From contig CP093829.1 of NCBI GenBank assembly GCA_033063855.1, positions 25,017,537-25,081,536 on the forward strand: a stretch of DNA of 64,000 bases, given 5' to 3'. The position numbers and the translations under genes are program-made. The stretch is from Smittia aterrima (Eukaryota > Arthropoda > Insecta > Diptera > Chironomidae). How positions within the stretch are numbered: position 1 is the first letter of the stretch; every line of letters begins with the position of its first letter. Shown piece after piece: positions 1-12,924 of this stretch. Under the pieces are notes generated by a model that was not told the DNA's origin, did not search any database, and worked only from the letters and a program-made list of their open reading frames with translations.

Positions 1-3000
1 CAGTTAATCCTCGCCACGTGAAGTCTTCAACTGCCTCAGTTCTTGAATCTAAAACGGAGACCGTTTGACGTTTTTGTGTCGCCTTAGTCGTTTAATTGCC
101 ATAAGAAACTGCACGTAAAAATCCAGTTTCGCTCTCCTCTGACGACTGTTTACTTGGATGCTTTGTTGCTCTTGATCATGTAAGCGAGCGATGATGAAGA
201 CCCGAATTTAAACGTGGGTGTTGTTCATAAAAGAAACTTTTTTCTCTTTTCGACTCGTACAAGTTTTTATATTTTTCTTCTTGCCAAGTTCCAAAGATGA
301 TTTGGGCGAGGTTCGCTAGTCACGGTCGACTTCGAATCAAGCAAAGCTTGAAATTGAGAGAAACCGTCATTTTGGAACCAGCGTTGAGCTTGAGAGGAGG
401 AAAACATTGAAGATCGTCGTTGATCGCGAGAAGTCTCAAAGATTTTTCTCATGTGAGCAGATTTTTATTTGCAGCGATCGAGAGAAATCGCAAAGCACGT
501 GGGTTGGCAATTGAGACTCTGTAGGCTGAGTCAGAAAGGAACTCGAAGGTGTAAATGCAATTCGGCGACACATTCTCGTTCTCGACATCAGCCGAAATGA
601 AAAATTGATTAAATTATAAGAAAAATTGCTGCATTATGCAAATTGATGGAAAGATTTTCCTTCCAGCAGACCGCGTATGGACGATTTCGTTGCGAGTAGG
701 CGTCATTGTCAATAAAAACTCAAACGAGGTTCCATAAAGTTTCGCTCATGCTCTTTACATAAATTTCTCATTTGAGTGATGAGCGTTAGAAACTCGAAAG
801 TTGCGGATCATCATGAAACTTAAAGCTCTCATCCAAGGGAATCCAACCAACCATCGCCACCGGATTCTCTACACACTTTACACTTGACCCAATCGATTGA
901 ACGCTTTCAAGAGAACTCTGCTCAAACAATTGAATTTTAATCATCGACACGAAAGTCGAGTCTCGTTTTGGGCTCGTCAACATGGAACGTGATGGTGACT
1001 TTCAATTGTTCCCAAAAAAACATAAAACAACAAGTCGACTGTCAAGCGCGACAACAACTCGCTGGAAAACGAGGAAATGGAAGAATCAAAAGCGATTCGT
1101 TCCACCTGTGAGTTGAGTCCGCTTAACATTCTGGACAACGTCGATCGCTCCATTCATTTTTGATTCATCATCGATTTAATTCTGCTGGAACTGACAACTC
1201 TCGGAAACTCTCGCGTGAGTGATGAACAATGTGAGCTAACAATTTAATTATTCTCATTCGCAATTAATTTCTCATGACGATCACTTTACTTTACGTGATT
1301 ATGTTGATCGTGTCATCAAAGAAGCCTCAACTTGAGTGCCTTTTAGACAATCAAACAATCAATTTCCTTCTTGAGTTGATGACGAAGCGACGGAGAATTT
1401 AAATTTCGGAGCCATTGAGACGATGATAACGAGATAACGAAACGGGTTCAACAGAATTAGAAGGAAAGTTCCGAGAAATGGCGCAAAACATTAAACGAGC
1501 TGGTGAATGAATAAGAAAACCATTAATTTCCGGCCTAGTTGATGGATCACACACCGCTGCATCGTCAATTCTAACAAACATGAACAACATTCAAATATTT
1601 ACAGTCGGCAGACTGCTAGAGCGAGAGAGATTGTTGGAAGTTGATAGGAAAGCGCAATTGAAGAACAATGGAAAAAGTTACCGACGAGAGCATAAATATG
1701 CGATAGGAGGCGACGTGGACGAATGGATCTTAGTTCTAAGTGAAGGCAAAAAGTGTGTTTGAATAATTTTCTGCTCGCAGGTGCCTCTCGTCATGTGTCG
1801 TCACAGTCCATTAAAAGAAGCTAGACGAAGCGTAAGGAAGTTTATTGAGGCGGGAAGTTGTATGCGGGCTCAAAAAATAAAAAACAAATGAAAGAACTTC
1901 TGGGACAGAGATGAGAATATTTTTGCTTTGATTTTCATTTCTCAAAACGTGTGAGAAACAAAAAGATCGAAAGGAAACGATTCGAAGAGGTCTCAACATC
2001 CTTCAAAACTTCCATAAAATTCAGATTTATCGAAGAGACTATTTCCATTCATTCGAGACGAACAATTTTAGGATTATTTCGAGAAAAATAAACAGGAAAT
2101 TGATGGGCAAAGATGAAAGGCAAACAAAGATGTTTTTACAATTCACATCCCTTCAGTTGCGTTCTTCTTCTTCGTCCCTTTCGTCGTTATCCTCTTATGT
2201 CGTATCTTGATCTTCTTGCATTAAATAGAGAACCTCGAAAGAAATTCTCTGGCTGAATAACAAAAAGAAGAATGGAACGATGGCAATTACTCATTTCCAC
2301 AAATTTCAACGTAACAGGTCCGCTTTGCACCATCAAATATTTTATTAATGATAAGATTTCTTCTTCTCCTTTACACTAAAGGTCTCTTTTTTCACAGAGG
2401 AAATGTTAAAGTAATTTCTTTGTGCTGCTCCACCGACGATTTAAGTTTCTTACTTCATTCATTAGTTCTAGTCTGAGTTTTTCTTTCGACAATTGCTGAA
2501 TGACTCAGAAGAAAATAGGAAGAAGAAAAGCAAAAGGGAAAAGAGATCCGCCGCGTCTCGCGGTCACAATTGAACGATTCTTTCATTTTCGTGGAATTAA
2601 ATGTTAGAAATTTAATTAAAAAATACTTTTCGGAACGACACTCACCCGAGATTCATTCGCCGCTTCATGGCCAGTTTTGGGCGTAATTGAGTTTAAAGAA
2701 ATCAATGAGCGTAGATGGAGATTCAATAATCCTCTGACGATGACAATCAACTTCGGTTGTTCTTGAGATTGCTCTTAAAACTCCAAAGCACTTGATTGAG
2801 TCACAACAACAATCGACATTTTTTTTAAAGAATCTTTTTCTTGTCACGAAACGAAAGAAATTATTTCATCTTTCAGTTAAATATTTATCGTCTTCCGAAT
2901 TGCTGATTTATAGAACAAACACTGCTATCCACTTTAAAATCAACAAAACTATTCCATTCTGATTCCAGCGCAGATTCTTTTTCGGCGCAATTTACTTGTG

Positions 3001-5866
3001 TCAACTCTCAAAACACTTTGGATCAACTTGCTAATCCTTCGCGGCGAAGAAAAATATTAAAACATTTAAAGAAAAAGAAAGAGAACGTGAATTGAACATA
3101 AAACAAATATTTAATCAGCGAATTCCACTTTCTGCGTCTTGACTTGTTGATGTTCACGAAAACACTGATCGAGCGATGTTTGAACAAGAAAATATTTCAA
3201 CGAAACGGAATGCGACGAGGAGAACGAGAGAGCGAGCGTTTGAAACGTTTGAGTAGAACAACACATGGATCAACCGGCAACTTTAAGTTTGCTTTTCGCT
3301 AATGATATCACCGATTGGATATTTTGGAATGTTTATCATCAAACATCGAGAAGAATTTATTATTAGAGCAGAAAATATTTTGAAGAAACTGCTGACAAAC
3401 CACGTTTGCCTTCTATCCGCTCTCGCAGGTCCAACGTTTTTTTATTTAAAACGTTTTAAGAAATCTCGTAAACATTCTCTCATTGCAATCCAACAACATG
3501 AGAGCCGAGGCTTTGACTAAGAGTTGAATGAAATAAACTGCATTCGCCTTGTTGGGATGGCTTTAATGTTTTTGAATTTGGACATTTCAACATTTTCTTG
3601 TCTCTCTCTCTTCATTGAGATTGTGTCATCTCTAGTTTGTTGCCTTATGCTTCGTCTTGTCTTTACCAACTTTGGGATTAATGTAACGGCGTAGCAAGAA
3701 GAATCATATGAGAGATTTAGCGAGAAACGAGGCTGCGAAAACTGTGAACTAATTCTGAATGCATCGAGACGAGTTTTTCCGATTTGTCGAAACGACTCGT
3801 TATCTTCGTAGAAGAATTAGGAATTGGAATGACAACTAGAATTTTGCGTTAACTTTTACCGTTTAAACTTTAACGATCGATCGACTCCTTAAACAGAATA
3901 CAAGCTGATCTTGATCGACATTTTCTAAAAGCAATCAAAGCAAATGCTCCACAAAATAAATTTATCTTGAAATCTTATCGAATCGAATTTCAATTTCCTT
4001 AAAATTTATGTTCCACTAAATGGTGCTCTTACTAAAATGATTTACATTCGACAATGCACAAAACGGAGAAGCTCTCGAGAGTGTTAATTATAATTGCCAC
4101 GATTGCTTTACTTTCAGCTTTCTGATATCAATGCGAAGTGTTCTGAAATTCTCGCGAATTGAAAGCATATAATTTTCAATTAAAGCTGTTAAGCAATTCG
4201 ACGATTGTGCCGTGGATTTGTTCGCCAAGAGAAGAGAGACAGATGAATTATTAAATGGGAACACTGAGATCATGTACACACATCAAATAAAATAAAATAT
4301 TCTTTAAAGCCGAAAGATTGTAATGAGAAACGAGTGTAGGCAGTTGATCAGTCTCTCTCTGTCCCTCAACTCTGCTTTAAGCGTTTGATCAATAATGGAA
4401 TTCCAAGCGCTTGCATAAATTTCTGGTGCCACAGTACATTGTTTAACTCAAAACTGATTTTACAAAATCACAAACCCGATTAAGAAGCCTCGAAATTGTG
4501 TTTTCTTCCAAACAACGTGCAAAAAAAATATTCAACGACGCGAAACAATGGAAACGCAAGATCACTGAAATTAGAATTTTAAATCCTCGACGATATTGTT
4601 GACGAAAAGCGCTGTGAAAGGAGATGAATCATTTATTGCCTGCATTTCAATCAGGTTGCAAAATAGTGAGCGACAGTCCGATTCTTTGAGTGAACGACGG
4701 TCACTACTCGCGAGGCTTTGTAAAGGTTCGGCTTCTCTCTTTGCAATTCCGATAAATTCCAATTATTTTCAGTGTCTCGCTTCTGCATCGATATTTCATT
4801 TCTTTTTCGTGTTCCTCTCCACCCGGCTCAAGATCATTCGGTTCATCGTTGATTTCGTTAACGACGAGGAGCGCACAAAAAAGTTTTTTTTAACGAAAAT
4901 TCGAGGTGAGAAGAGCGATCAATTAATTGGCTGCGAAAATTTTCATTAAGCGATCGCAACACTTGCGGGTGATCTCCGTAATGGGCATGAATCTTCATTC
5001 AGAAGGGAATCGATTTGGATTAAGTTTCGTCTGAAGGTTTCATTAGTCAATCACATGGAGAACTCGTCCGATGTTTGGCTTTCACTGGCAATTATCGCAC
5101 AGCGAGAGCGGAACGAGCAAAGTTTTATTGAAGAGCATTAAACCAACAATTTTTCTTATTGAATCACTAACTCGACGTACCCACACAAGATTTTATTATG
5201 GAGTGCGCACATCGATCCTCCCACAGCGTTAAGCTAATAAGTTGGGCATGCAAGTTCTACTACTACCTCGAGGCTCATTACCGCTGAGTCGCGAGGTAAC
5301 GTTGAAATGGAAAACAAAATTTAACTCTCATTTCAAAATCAACAAGATTTTAGCGAAACAATCAAAACCAAAATTCGCATCAGTCTCGATCATCTTCTTG
5401 AATTTTTTTTCACTCCACTGCATTTTTTGCATGGCAAAGCAAAATGTTCTCAAATGACAATAAAGGAATCAACCGCAGCCAAAGATAAATAAACGACGCA
5501 AAGAGCATAAAAGTTGTTCAAGTTTGCATGATTCGCGGAGATGTTGCTCCCAAATCGTTTCAAGATTTTAAAGACAATCGTCAATCTTCATCCTTTTCGT
5601 TTCATCCGATAATTCGTCGACCGTAGGCTAAGAAGAAGATTAAAACAAACAGCGAGCAGCAGCAAAAACCATCGCGCTTGATTAAAAAATTCCGAGAAGA
5701 GACTCACAAGAATAAAAACTGCAATTGAATTTAAGAACAATTTTTTTTTCGGGGACACAAAAGGAGGAAAATGAATTAAACATTTTTATTATTTGCTTCG
5801 GTTAGATGTGGAAACATCAAATTGAATTGAATGTAAATTCTGCCATCAATCAAAGTCTTGAGGGTT
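1..5866. other. Long stretch without a supported gene
   Basis: Both strands hold only short open frames, many starting at TTG or GTG, without recognisable domains or consistent splice sites. It could be intergenic DNA or the intron of a gene extending beyond the left edge. One possible first coding exon on the minus strand at 2646-2668 (eight codons ending in a GTGAGT donor) is listed as a finding. AATAAA on the minus strand near 5785-5790 serves the DMAP1 gene to the right. Confidence 0.6.
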
Positions 5867-7210
5867 TTAGTCCATTTCCTGTTTTATCTCTGCGACTTGT
5901 TTCAAAGTTTCTAGCTCGAACTCGCTAGATGCCAATGCAGTTCTAATTTCGTTCAATAGAATCATGTCGGAGCGGAGTTCGTTGAAAGCTGTGCAGATGT
6001 CTTCGATTGCCGGAGGGTTTGGATCGACTTTGAATTCAGCAAGCATTTGCTCCAAAGCTTTCGTTCGCTTTTGCCCAAAGTTTGCTGGAAGTTTCATCTT
6101 CTGAGAGCGCATTGTGATTCCAGTTCCTTTGTTGACACCTTCGCCAAATCGAATATTTGCGGTTTCCATCGTACTCACGACGTCTGCTTTAACTTTTTGT
6201 TGAACCGGAACTTTCTTTTTGTTCAGTTTCTTCTCTTGTTTTCTGGCTTGCGGTGTTGCTGCAGCAGCCAGTTCACTTTGCTGATCAGCTTGTGAGATGA
6301 GTTTCTGCAAATCTTGAGTTTTCTTCTCTCGTTCCTTCTTGCGTGCTTCAATTTTACGCATTTCTTGTTGCAACATTGTTTCTTCTTCGATTTGTGCTTG
6401 TGTACGCTCGAAAAGCTTTTTCAGTTGTTCTTTTCGCTTTCTCTCATGTTCAGCGTCGAAGACATAAATCTTTTTGTCTCCATTTGATTGTCCACCTCGA
6501 AGTTTCTGTAGAATTCCGATGACTTCGTAATATCGCTCTTTGAGATCCTCAACAGTTTTGATTCCATACTTGTCGCGATCCCAACGATCAGTCATGATAA
6601 CGAAACGAGTATCAAATCGTTTAGCTAAATCAAATAGGTGGTCGGTGTTTGCTTTGTTCCAACGAGTGTTCATTCGCAAATGAGTGTTGTATTCGTTAAG
6701 CGTGTATTGTGGAATGGGGAGAACCAAATTAAGTTTGGCGAATGGATATTCTTTAGGCTCATCTGCTGCTCTTTGCCAATGACAGAACTGAACGCCATCA
6801 GATCGTGCAGAGTTCTTGAAACGACCCCATTCCCACTTGCGAACCTTTTTCATTCCAAGACGGGCTTTCACTTGTTTGTACCCAAGTCCTGCAAGAAATC
6901 AAAATCAGTCGCTGGATCTTCTAAGCTAATTTAGGATTCTCACCTGTATCAGTTGGTAGCAATGGCGGAGCATCTTTACTGTCTTTATATAACAATGCAT
7001 ACACTTCTCTGTGCATTCCCTCAGGTCGACGAGTTGTTTTTATCCTAAAAGCGGGAAAAAAATATTTTTAATAAAATGTAAACAAAAATAATTCTTCAAA
7101 TTTAATTTTTACTTTTCTGCTGTGTTTTTCTTCTTCAAGAGCGATTCCTTTGTGAGCTCCGGTGTGGCGGGTTGCTCGATGTTTAGAATCTCTCTAAACA
7201 TATCACCCAT
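5867..7210 (-). CDS. DMAP1: DMAP1, DNA methyltransferase 1-associated protein 1 homologue
   Basis: In other animals DMAP1 is a nuclear subunit of the NuA4/TIP60 histone acetyltransferase and SRCAP-type complexes. I read three exons: 7113-7210, 6944-7044 and 5867-6888, giving 406 residues, close to the usual 430-470. The second exon carries the signature RRPEGMHREVYALLY and DAPPLLPTDTG. Exon 3 continues with a KWEW...FKNSARSDG segment and a SANT/Myb-like domain (about residues 115-185, with WNKANTDHLFDLAKRF and DRWDRDKYG). A highly charged Lys/Glu coiled-coil follows, then a conserved C-terminal helix ending in LKQVAEIKQEMD. The start is the only upstream ATG in frame (MGDMFREILNIEQ). Splice phases 2 and 1 join cleanly. 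A minus-strand AATAAA lies about 80 nt after the stop. It diverges from the RCL1 gene across 185 bp. Confidence 0.95.
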
Positions 7211-7395
7211 GATGGATATTTATTGATTTTCCAAGATAAAAACTAAATTTTTAAAATTTGCCGAAGAAGGGTAAGCAAGACTGTCGGTTGAATGGAACTC
7301 GGGTAAGTTCGGTTGAATGTAAAAACAGGAGAAAAGCTATTTTGTTGTTTACAACTCGCACGCTTTTTGAAGAAATATTGTTTAAGCCGAAAGTC
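7211..7395. promoter_or_regulatory. Shared promoter between DMAP1 and RCL1
   Basis: The two start codons face away from each other at 7210 (minus) and 7396 (plus), leaving 185 bp that must hold both promoters and both 5' leaders. No clear TATA box is seen, which fits broadly expressed genes. The region is readable from a TTG at 7258 in frame with RCL1, but this reading has no ATG and is not part of the family's protein. Confidence 0.6.
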
Positions 7396-8561
7396 ATGGC
7401 ATTAACTTTCAAAGGAAGTCATCATCTCAAGCAGAGACTGATACTAGCAACGATTAGTGGAAAAGCAATAAGGATCACAGATATTCGAAAGGAAACTGAC
7501 GGAATTCAAGAGTTTGAAGTGAACTTGATTCGATTAATCGACAAGCTTACGAACGGTACACAAATTAAGCTACATCCATCAGGAAATGAGCTTGATTTCA
7601 CACCTGGAATATTACATGGAGGAAAGATTGAACATCAGTGCTGTCTTGAGAAGTCGATTGGTGAGTTAACATAAATTTTTTTGAATTCCTTCGAATTTAA
7701 TTATTAAATCTCATTTTAGGATATTATCTCGACGTTCTTATTGCATTTGGACCATTCTGCAAGTTTTCGATTGAAGCTAATCTTAAGGGAATAACAAATA
7801 GCTCCGACAATCCTTCAGTTGATCACATCAAGGCATCTGCATTCAGTATAATGAAGAGATTCATCATTGAAGCAGACTCGTTTGACTTAAAGGTCTTGAA
7901 ACGAGGAATGAAGCCTTTAGGCGGAGGAGAAATTTTATTCAAGATGAATACTGTTAAGAAACTCAGGACTATTCAGTTATCAAACCATGGAATGGTCAAG
8001 AGAATTCGCGGTGTTGTCTACGCTTGCAAAGTTTCGCCGACATTCGCTAATCGAACTGTTGAGTCGTCGAAAGGAATTATGCTCAACTTTTTGCCAGACG
8101 TTTACATTCACACTGACCAGAACAAAGGAAAACTTAGTGGATTGTCATCAGGATTTGGAGTCAACTTATCTGCAGAGACGACAGAGAATGTGATTTACGC
8201 CGCTGAGACTGTTGCAACCGAACAAGGAACTTTACCTGAAGACCTCGGAAAGGAATGTGCCAATAAGCTTCTCGATGAAATCTATCGAAGTGGTTGCTGT
8301 GACTCAACCTTCCAATGGATCATGATGCTTTACATGGCTCTTGGACCAAAATCAGTCTCAAAAGTCGTCGTTGGTCCCCTTTCGCAATACTCTATTGCTT
8401 TTCTTCAGCTTCTCAGAGAATTCTTCGGCATTACATTCAAACTCGACACATTCGAGGAAGACAAGGACGTGGAAGACGAATCAGAAGAAGGTGTCAGTCC
8501 GAGAGTTGTTCTGACGTGCGTTGGAATTGGATATTCAAACATTGTTAAGCGAGTTTTGTAG
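7396..8561 (+). CDS. RCL1: RNA 3'-terminal phosphate cyclase-like protein (RCL1 family)
   Basis: RCL1 is a nucleolar 18S rRNA processing factor that works with BMS1 in the small-subunit processome. It resembles RNA cyclases but lacks their activity. Exons are 7396-7660 and 7720-8561 (intron 59 nt, phase 1), giving 368 residues, close to the family's ~370. Matching segments in order: LKQRLILATISGKAIRI, the LHPSGNELDFTPGILHGG segment, the exon-junction motif SIGYYLD, GITN near 125, LKRGMKPLGGGEILF, VRxx-type LPEDLGKECANKLLDEIY, GCCDSTFQWIMMLYMALG and the C-terminal TCVGIGYSNI. I chose the ATG at 7396 because the family begins just before the LKQR segment. AATAAA sits at 8576-8581. Its 3' end faces a minus-strand terminal exon at 8846-8975. 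Confidence 0.95.
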
Positions 8562-8845
8562 ATCCGTTAAGGCCGAATAAAAAAATTAAATAAAACGAAT
8601 CTTCAACGTTTTCACAAAGCACTCCAAGACGTTTTCATAATTCAAAATCTGTTGTAAAGTTTTATCCGTTTATTTTATCCGTGAATGTGAAACTACGTGA
8701 ACTTTATCCGATTCAATTGCACAGAAATTTTGCACAGGAATTTTAATTTTCCCGGTGTTTTATTGAAAAACATTTAAATATTTAATGTGCAAAGTAAAAA
8801 CGACAACTAATTCAACTGCTTGAAATTAGAAAACATTAGTGAGCT

Positions 8846-8975
8846 TCAGAGAATTAGCAGATCCAACATAAAATATGCTTGTTCTGCGAATTCTTTGAAA
8901 AATGTGTCTGATTTCTCCAGAACCGCTTTCAGTTCGGCTTTATCGATGATAGCAACAAGACATTGATTCAAAGTT
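8846..8975 (-). CDS. Orphan terminal coding exon, gene unidentified
   Basis: On the minus strand a good acceptor (TTTTCCAG) opens 42 codons ending in TGA. The peptide contains LVAIIDKAELKAVLEKSD and FFKEFAEQAYFMLDLL, an acidic/amphipathic helical composition typical of coding sequence. A minus-strand AATAAA lies about 85 nt after the stop (8758-8763). The exon begins with one base finishing a codon, so the upstream exon must end in phase 2. I could not find that exon between 9 and 13 kb, and I do not recognise the protein. It could still be chance. Confidence 0.4.
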
Positions 8976-11900
8976 CTGGAAAATTTAAGTGATAAGCGAC
9001 TGAAGAGAAAAGAGTGAGATTATTTAGCGTGCGGAGAATCAACTGATAAGACAGCAAAAGAAATTATTTCGACTTCTCAAATAACAAGTGGTAAGCATCA
9101 ATCTCAAATATCCTCCCACAATTTATCGAAAAACTTCCTCTCTGACGCCTTCACTATTCGAATCAAATCTATTTCCGTCACCTGGCTTAACTTCATGACT
9201 AGTTTTCCCGCATGCGGAAAGTTTAGAGTTTAAAGCAAAAAGAAGCGAAAGTTGTGCTATAAATAATTTTATTCAGCACTGGAGATGAGAGAAAACATTT
9301 TTTGTGTTGCACAGGTAGAAAATCATTTCTTCAGTTGGTAAAATATTCGATAGGTGTCCATATAAGCCGACACTTTATTTACTCGATTGCAACATGAAAC
9401 TCGTTTTGTTATCGCCTAAAATTTCATTTAATCCTGAGATAAAGTACTCTCTGAGCTTGAAATTATTTTGATAACAATGTGTGCTTCACTGTCTGATTCA
9501 ATTAAACGAATTTGATGCACATGCAATTTGTAGAATGACGCTTGTGCTCTCATGTATCTAACGTCGTTCGAACTTATCTCGTTGCCTTTTCGGTGATTGT
9601 TACGCCATGTCACGAAGCCTTAAATTGATGTTTGCGAAAACTTCGTGTGGCATATTATGCAAAACAAAGCTTCAGCTTCATGTACGGTGATAAGCTTTCG
9701 CATTATTTTTTTCGCGTCGTCGCCTAAAATAGATCAATCGAGCATTTGCATGAGCGTTAGGAATCCTTAAAAGATAGAAAGGTGAAAATCACGCTCGTAT
9801 TTGCTTCTGGTTGTGCAATCCTTTGATTTCCTTTATTGCCCTCAGAGCGCTTCAAAGTTTATGTCCAAATAAAACACTCAACTGCTCTTGGGTCACTCAC
9901 GCAATTAGATGAGCAGCTGATAAACTTTTCTCTCCCTAAAGCAATTTAGAATGTTTGAGGTTCATTCGTTGAAAAGAGAACACTTCTCACTTGATGACAA
10001 CAGTAAAATAAATTGTTTGCAAGAAATTTAATTTCATTTCGCAGCACAAGAAGTCAGAAGCTTAGAAGATTCAAAAGTTTAAATTATTTTCCTATCAGAA
10101 TGGCTTTTGAGCTTGACTCAAGAATTCTTCTCGCCTGATCAACTTTCTCGTTTAACGACTTGAATCTAACCGACTCTCGACTATAAGCGGCTTTGAAGAC
10201 TTCCTTGAACAAATTGAGAAAGTTTTCTTGTAGAACGAAATTTATTTAAGCGCCTGCAAAATCCCTTGAGAGCAACCACCGTCTTATTTGTTGTTTAATG
10301 TTTAATGGCTCTACTATACAGTGCAAAATCTTACTCAGAACTGCAGGAATAAATTTCCTTAAAGAGAAGCAAACAAAATTAGAAAAGGGTCAAAGCAGAA
10401 TGAAATTATGAAAAGGGTCTCGAAGGCAGATGTTCAGATGATTTGACTAGAAGGTCAAGACAGATCTTTTATCGACTTTGAATTCCCTTTCCGAGGTGGA
10501 AGAATTGACGCAGTTCAAGATAATTCAATGCAGAAGGATAAACTTTTGTTTCTTTTTCGTACTCAGGAGTAATTTGAAAATAATCTAAACAAAAACTTCA
10601 ACAGTATCACAAAAGTTTTCAACAAAATTTACGAATTGGTCCTGCGAGCTTTTCAGACTTTCAAAAGTATCCGTTTCCGTCGAGAAAGTTTTTATTAAAA
10701 TGAAATATTTTCGACGACTCAGACAGCAGAAGAAATATTATAAAACCTCAATCATTTATAAAAGTCAGTCAGCATCGCACGTAGTTTGGGCTTTCACGCT
10801 TGAGAGGCTTATCGTTAATCGGAACAATAACTTCACATCTTCGTTATCCTCTTCACGTTTTAGTTCACTCGTGAGAGAGTCCCAATCGTATTCATTATTT
10901 ATTTTGTTTACATCGATTAATGTGAGAGAATGAAACGTTTTTCAAGTTCATGATCCTCGGTCGCGTCGATTTTCACTCGTGACGTCAAGAAAAACAAAAC
11001 TCAATTGTTTCTTCACCCCACACCAAAAAAATTGAAATAAATCGATAAAAGTTTATTTTTTTGTGCACGTGAAAGCCTTCATCGATGCAATTTGTTGCTT
11101 CACTGTCATTCTCTTGTTCACGTTCGCAGTCCAAAATGAGTAGCGAATTTAAAAAGCGCGTGGAAATTCCCATCATGAATAATTCACGAATATTTGACAC
11201 ACTTTACTCGTAAAACTGATAATGCGAGCTGCTCGAAGCACTGAAAACATAAAGTGCGATGTAATTTGTTGTGTTCCTGTAACGCCTAGCTCCTTTAATA
11301 TTTCTCACTCGTTTAAGCTTCGTTTTCAATTCAACGGGTGTTCGACTTGTTTCAATCGTAATTCAAGGCTGTCGGGTGAGAAAATGTAGCAAATAAACAA
11401 AACCTTGTAGCGACAATGTGGGAGTCGTCAGATAGTACAAATAACATAATTAAATCATTTCATTAGGCTCTCGTTCAATTGTTTACCTCAAACGAAAAAT
11501 TGAATAGGCGATGCTTTAATGGTCGAAGTGATTTTCTTAAGGATTCCAATCGAATAAACTTTTTTGAGCCAAGATTTCCAATCGATTGCACTCTCTGGAA
11601 GAAATTGCTGTTCAATCTTCTGCAGATTAAAGAAAAGATTGTTTCGAATTTCATTTAATCTCTCAATTTCCCGCGGCATTCGTTCGTCGAAACTTTTTGA
11701 TCGATTGACTAAACAGTCCATGAATACTGAAGAGCAGGCAAGTTGTAAACAAACAGAAAGCACGAAATGTTCAAGGATCTTCACGAAAGTGCCTTTCATG
11801 GTTTGAAGTTCATGCTTAAATGAATTGATTGAGTCAAAAGATTCTTTACGCTCTGATATCGCATTGTGACCTTTTCAATGGATTAATTTCGCTTGTATTT

Positions 11901-12839
11901 CATTTTCTGATGAGCGTTTGAAAATATCGACGTGCCTGGCACCGAACATCCTTAAGAAAATCCTTGATTAGATAGAGAGAAATATTTTCATGGCTTTTAC
12001 GAACTTTTCAATAAGATTTATTTGTCGAGTTAGAACATTTGGCCTTTGTCTCTCAGGGTCTTCATTGAGTAAAAGGATTAAAAGCTTTTCGAGGTTTTGT
12101 TATTCTTGGACTTGGGATTTTCAATCTCTTCTACTTAATAAATAAAATATGAGACAGAGAAGTTTACAGTAATTTAATTTTGAAATTCTGAAACCTCAAT
12201 TCAACTTGATATCCAATTCAGGCTGAATCATCCAACAAAACATTTCGCGAGAATGCGAAATTTCTGTTGAATCTTATCTTTTTCGTTTTCGAACCCGATG
12301 CTTCGCTGGAAATAATATTGCGAAGTCACGAAAGTAAATTTGATCTAACGCGATAACTCGTTTTTATTTGCTGAAGCAACTTCTGTCTCTCTCCTTCTCT
12401 TGTTCTCACATTCTTCGCTGTTTCCAAGTATGAAATGAGAAGGGTTCGACGCCGGCATAATTGAAGCGTCTGAGCATATTCTCTCTGCGTGAAACTATTT
12501 TCAAGACATTGTGTAATTCTTAGTGGATAAATTATAAATTTAAAAATTGTCACTAAGTGTGCTCGTGTGAATTTATGAGTTTGACGACTCTCAAGCTGAT
12601 TTATTCATTTTTCAAAGTGCCTTCAATTGATCAAAATTATTCAAACTGCCCTGCTATTGATTGAATTAGGTATTCAAATTTTCATGATGCAGCGATTTCG
12701 CAAACTAAAATGAATTTCGGCAAAATTAAATTATTTAAGAAGAGGCGAGCGAAGCTTTTTAATATTCAACGAGTCGAAAGAAACTTCGCTCGCTTTAAAA
12801 TACCGGCTTGCTCATATCTCTCGTTCGTTCTCTTTCGGT
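8976..12839. other. Mostly non-coding stretch
   Basis: No recognisable gene. A 103-codon open frame on the minus strand (11488-11799) is described separately. Other frames (9428-9613, 10700-10933, 12326-12553) lack domains and splice support. A perfect CRE-type palindrome TGACGTCA lies at 10980-10987. The DNA may be an intron of the gene owning the 8846-8975 exon, or upstream control DNA of the ZIP transporter. Confidence 0.55.
11488..11799 (-). CDS. Possible small secreted protein, hypothetical
   Basis: An uninterrupted ATG-to-TGA frame of 103 codons. The N-terminus is hydrophobic (FVLSVCLQLACSSVF, residues about 12-26), as in a signal peptide. It is followed by a charged helical region (EIERLNEIRNNLFFNLQKIE) and a Trp/Lys-rich tail (DWKSWLKKVYSIGILKK). 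I recognise no family. No clear TATA box was found upstream, and the opposite strand also has an 80-codon frame, so chance is a real possibility. Transcript evidence would decide. Confidence 0.3.
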   Translation of the reverse strand: MKGTFVKILEHFVLSVCLQLACSSVFMDCLVNRSKSFDERMPREIERLNEIRNNLFFNLQKIEQQFLPESAIDWKSWLKKVYSIGILKKITSTIKASPIQFFV

Positions 12840-12913
12840 TTCGAACCAACGCGCAGTATCGCTTGTTATTCGAGTGAGTGTAGAAGTGTCTGGCCTTCGT
12901 TTACAAGTTTAAG

Positions 12914-12924
12914 ATGAGTCACGG
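12914..12924 (+). CDS. Possible alternative first coding exon of the ZIP transporter
   Basis: ATG AGT CAC GG is followed by a strong GTAAGA donor. Spliced to the acceptor ending at 15555, it reads MSHG-FSLFAV and continues in frame into MAHRHLMAVC of the ZIP gene. A fly-type promoter-like region rich in pyrimidines precedes it. The intron would be 2.6 kb. The in-frame join is suggestive but has a one-in-three chance of being accidental. Confidence 0.3.

Noticed and set aside
4596..4949. 117-codon plus-strand frame
   Set aside because: Begins at a non-ATG codon, no domain, no splice or promoter support; matched by a shadow frame on the other strand.
7258..7395. N-terminal extension of RCL1 from a TTG
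   Set aside because: The family starts at the following ATG (7396), and this stretch is the shared promoter with DMAP1.
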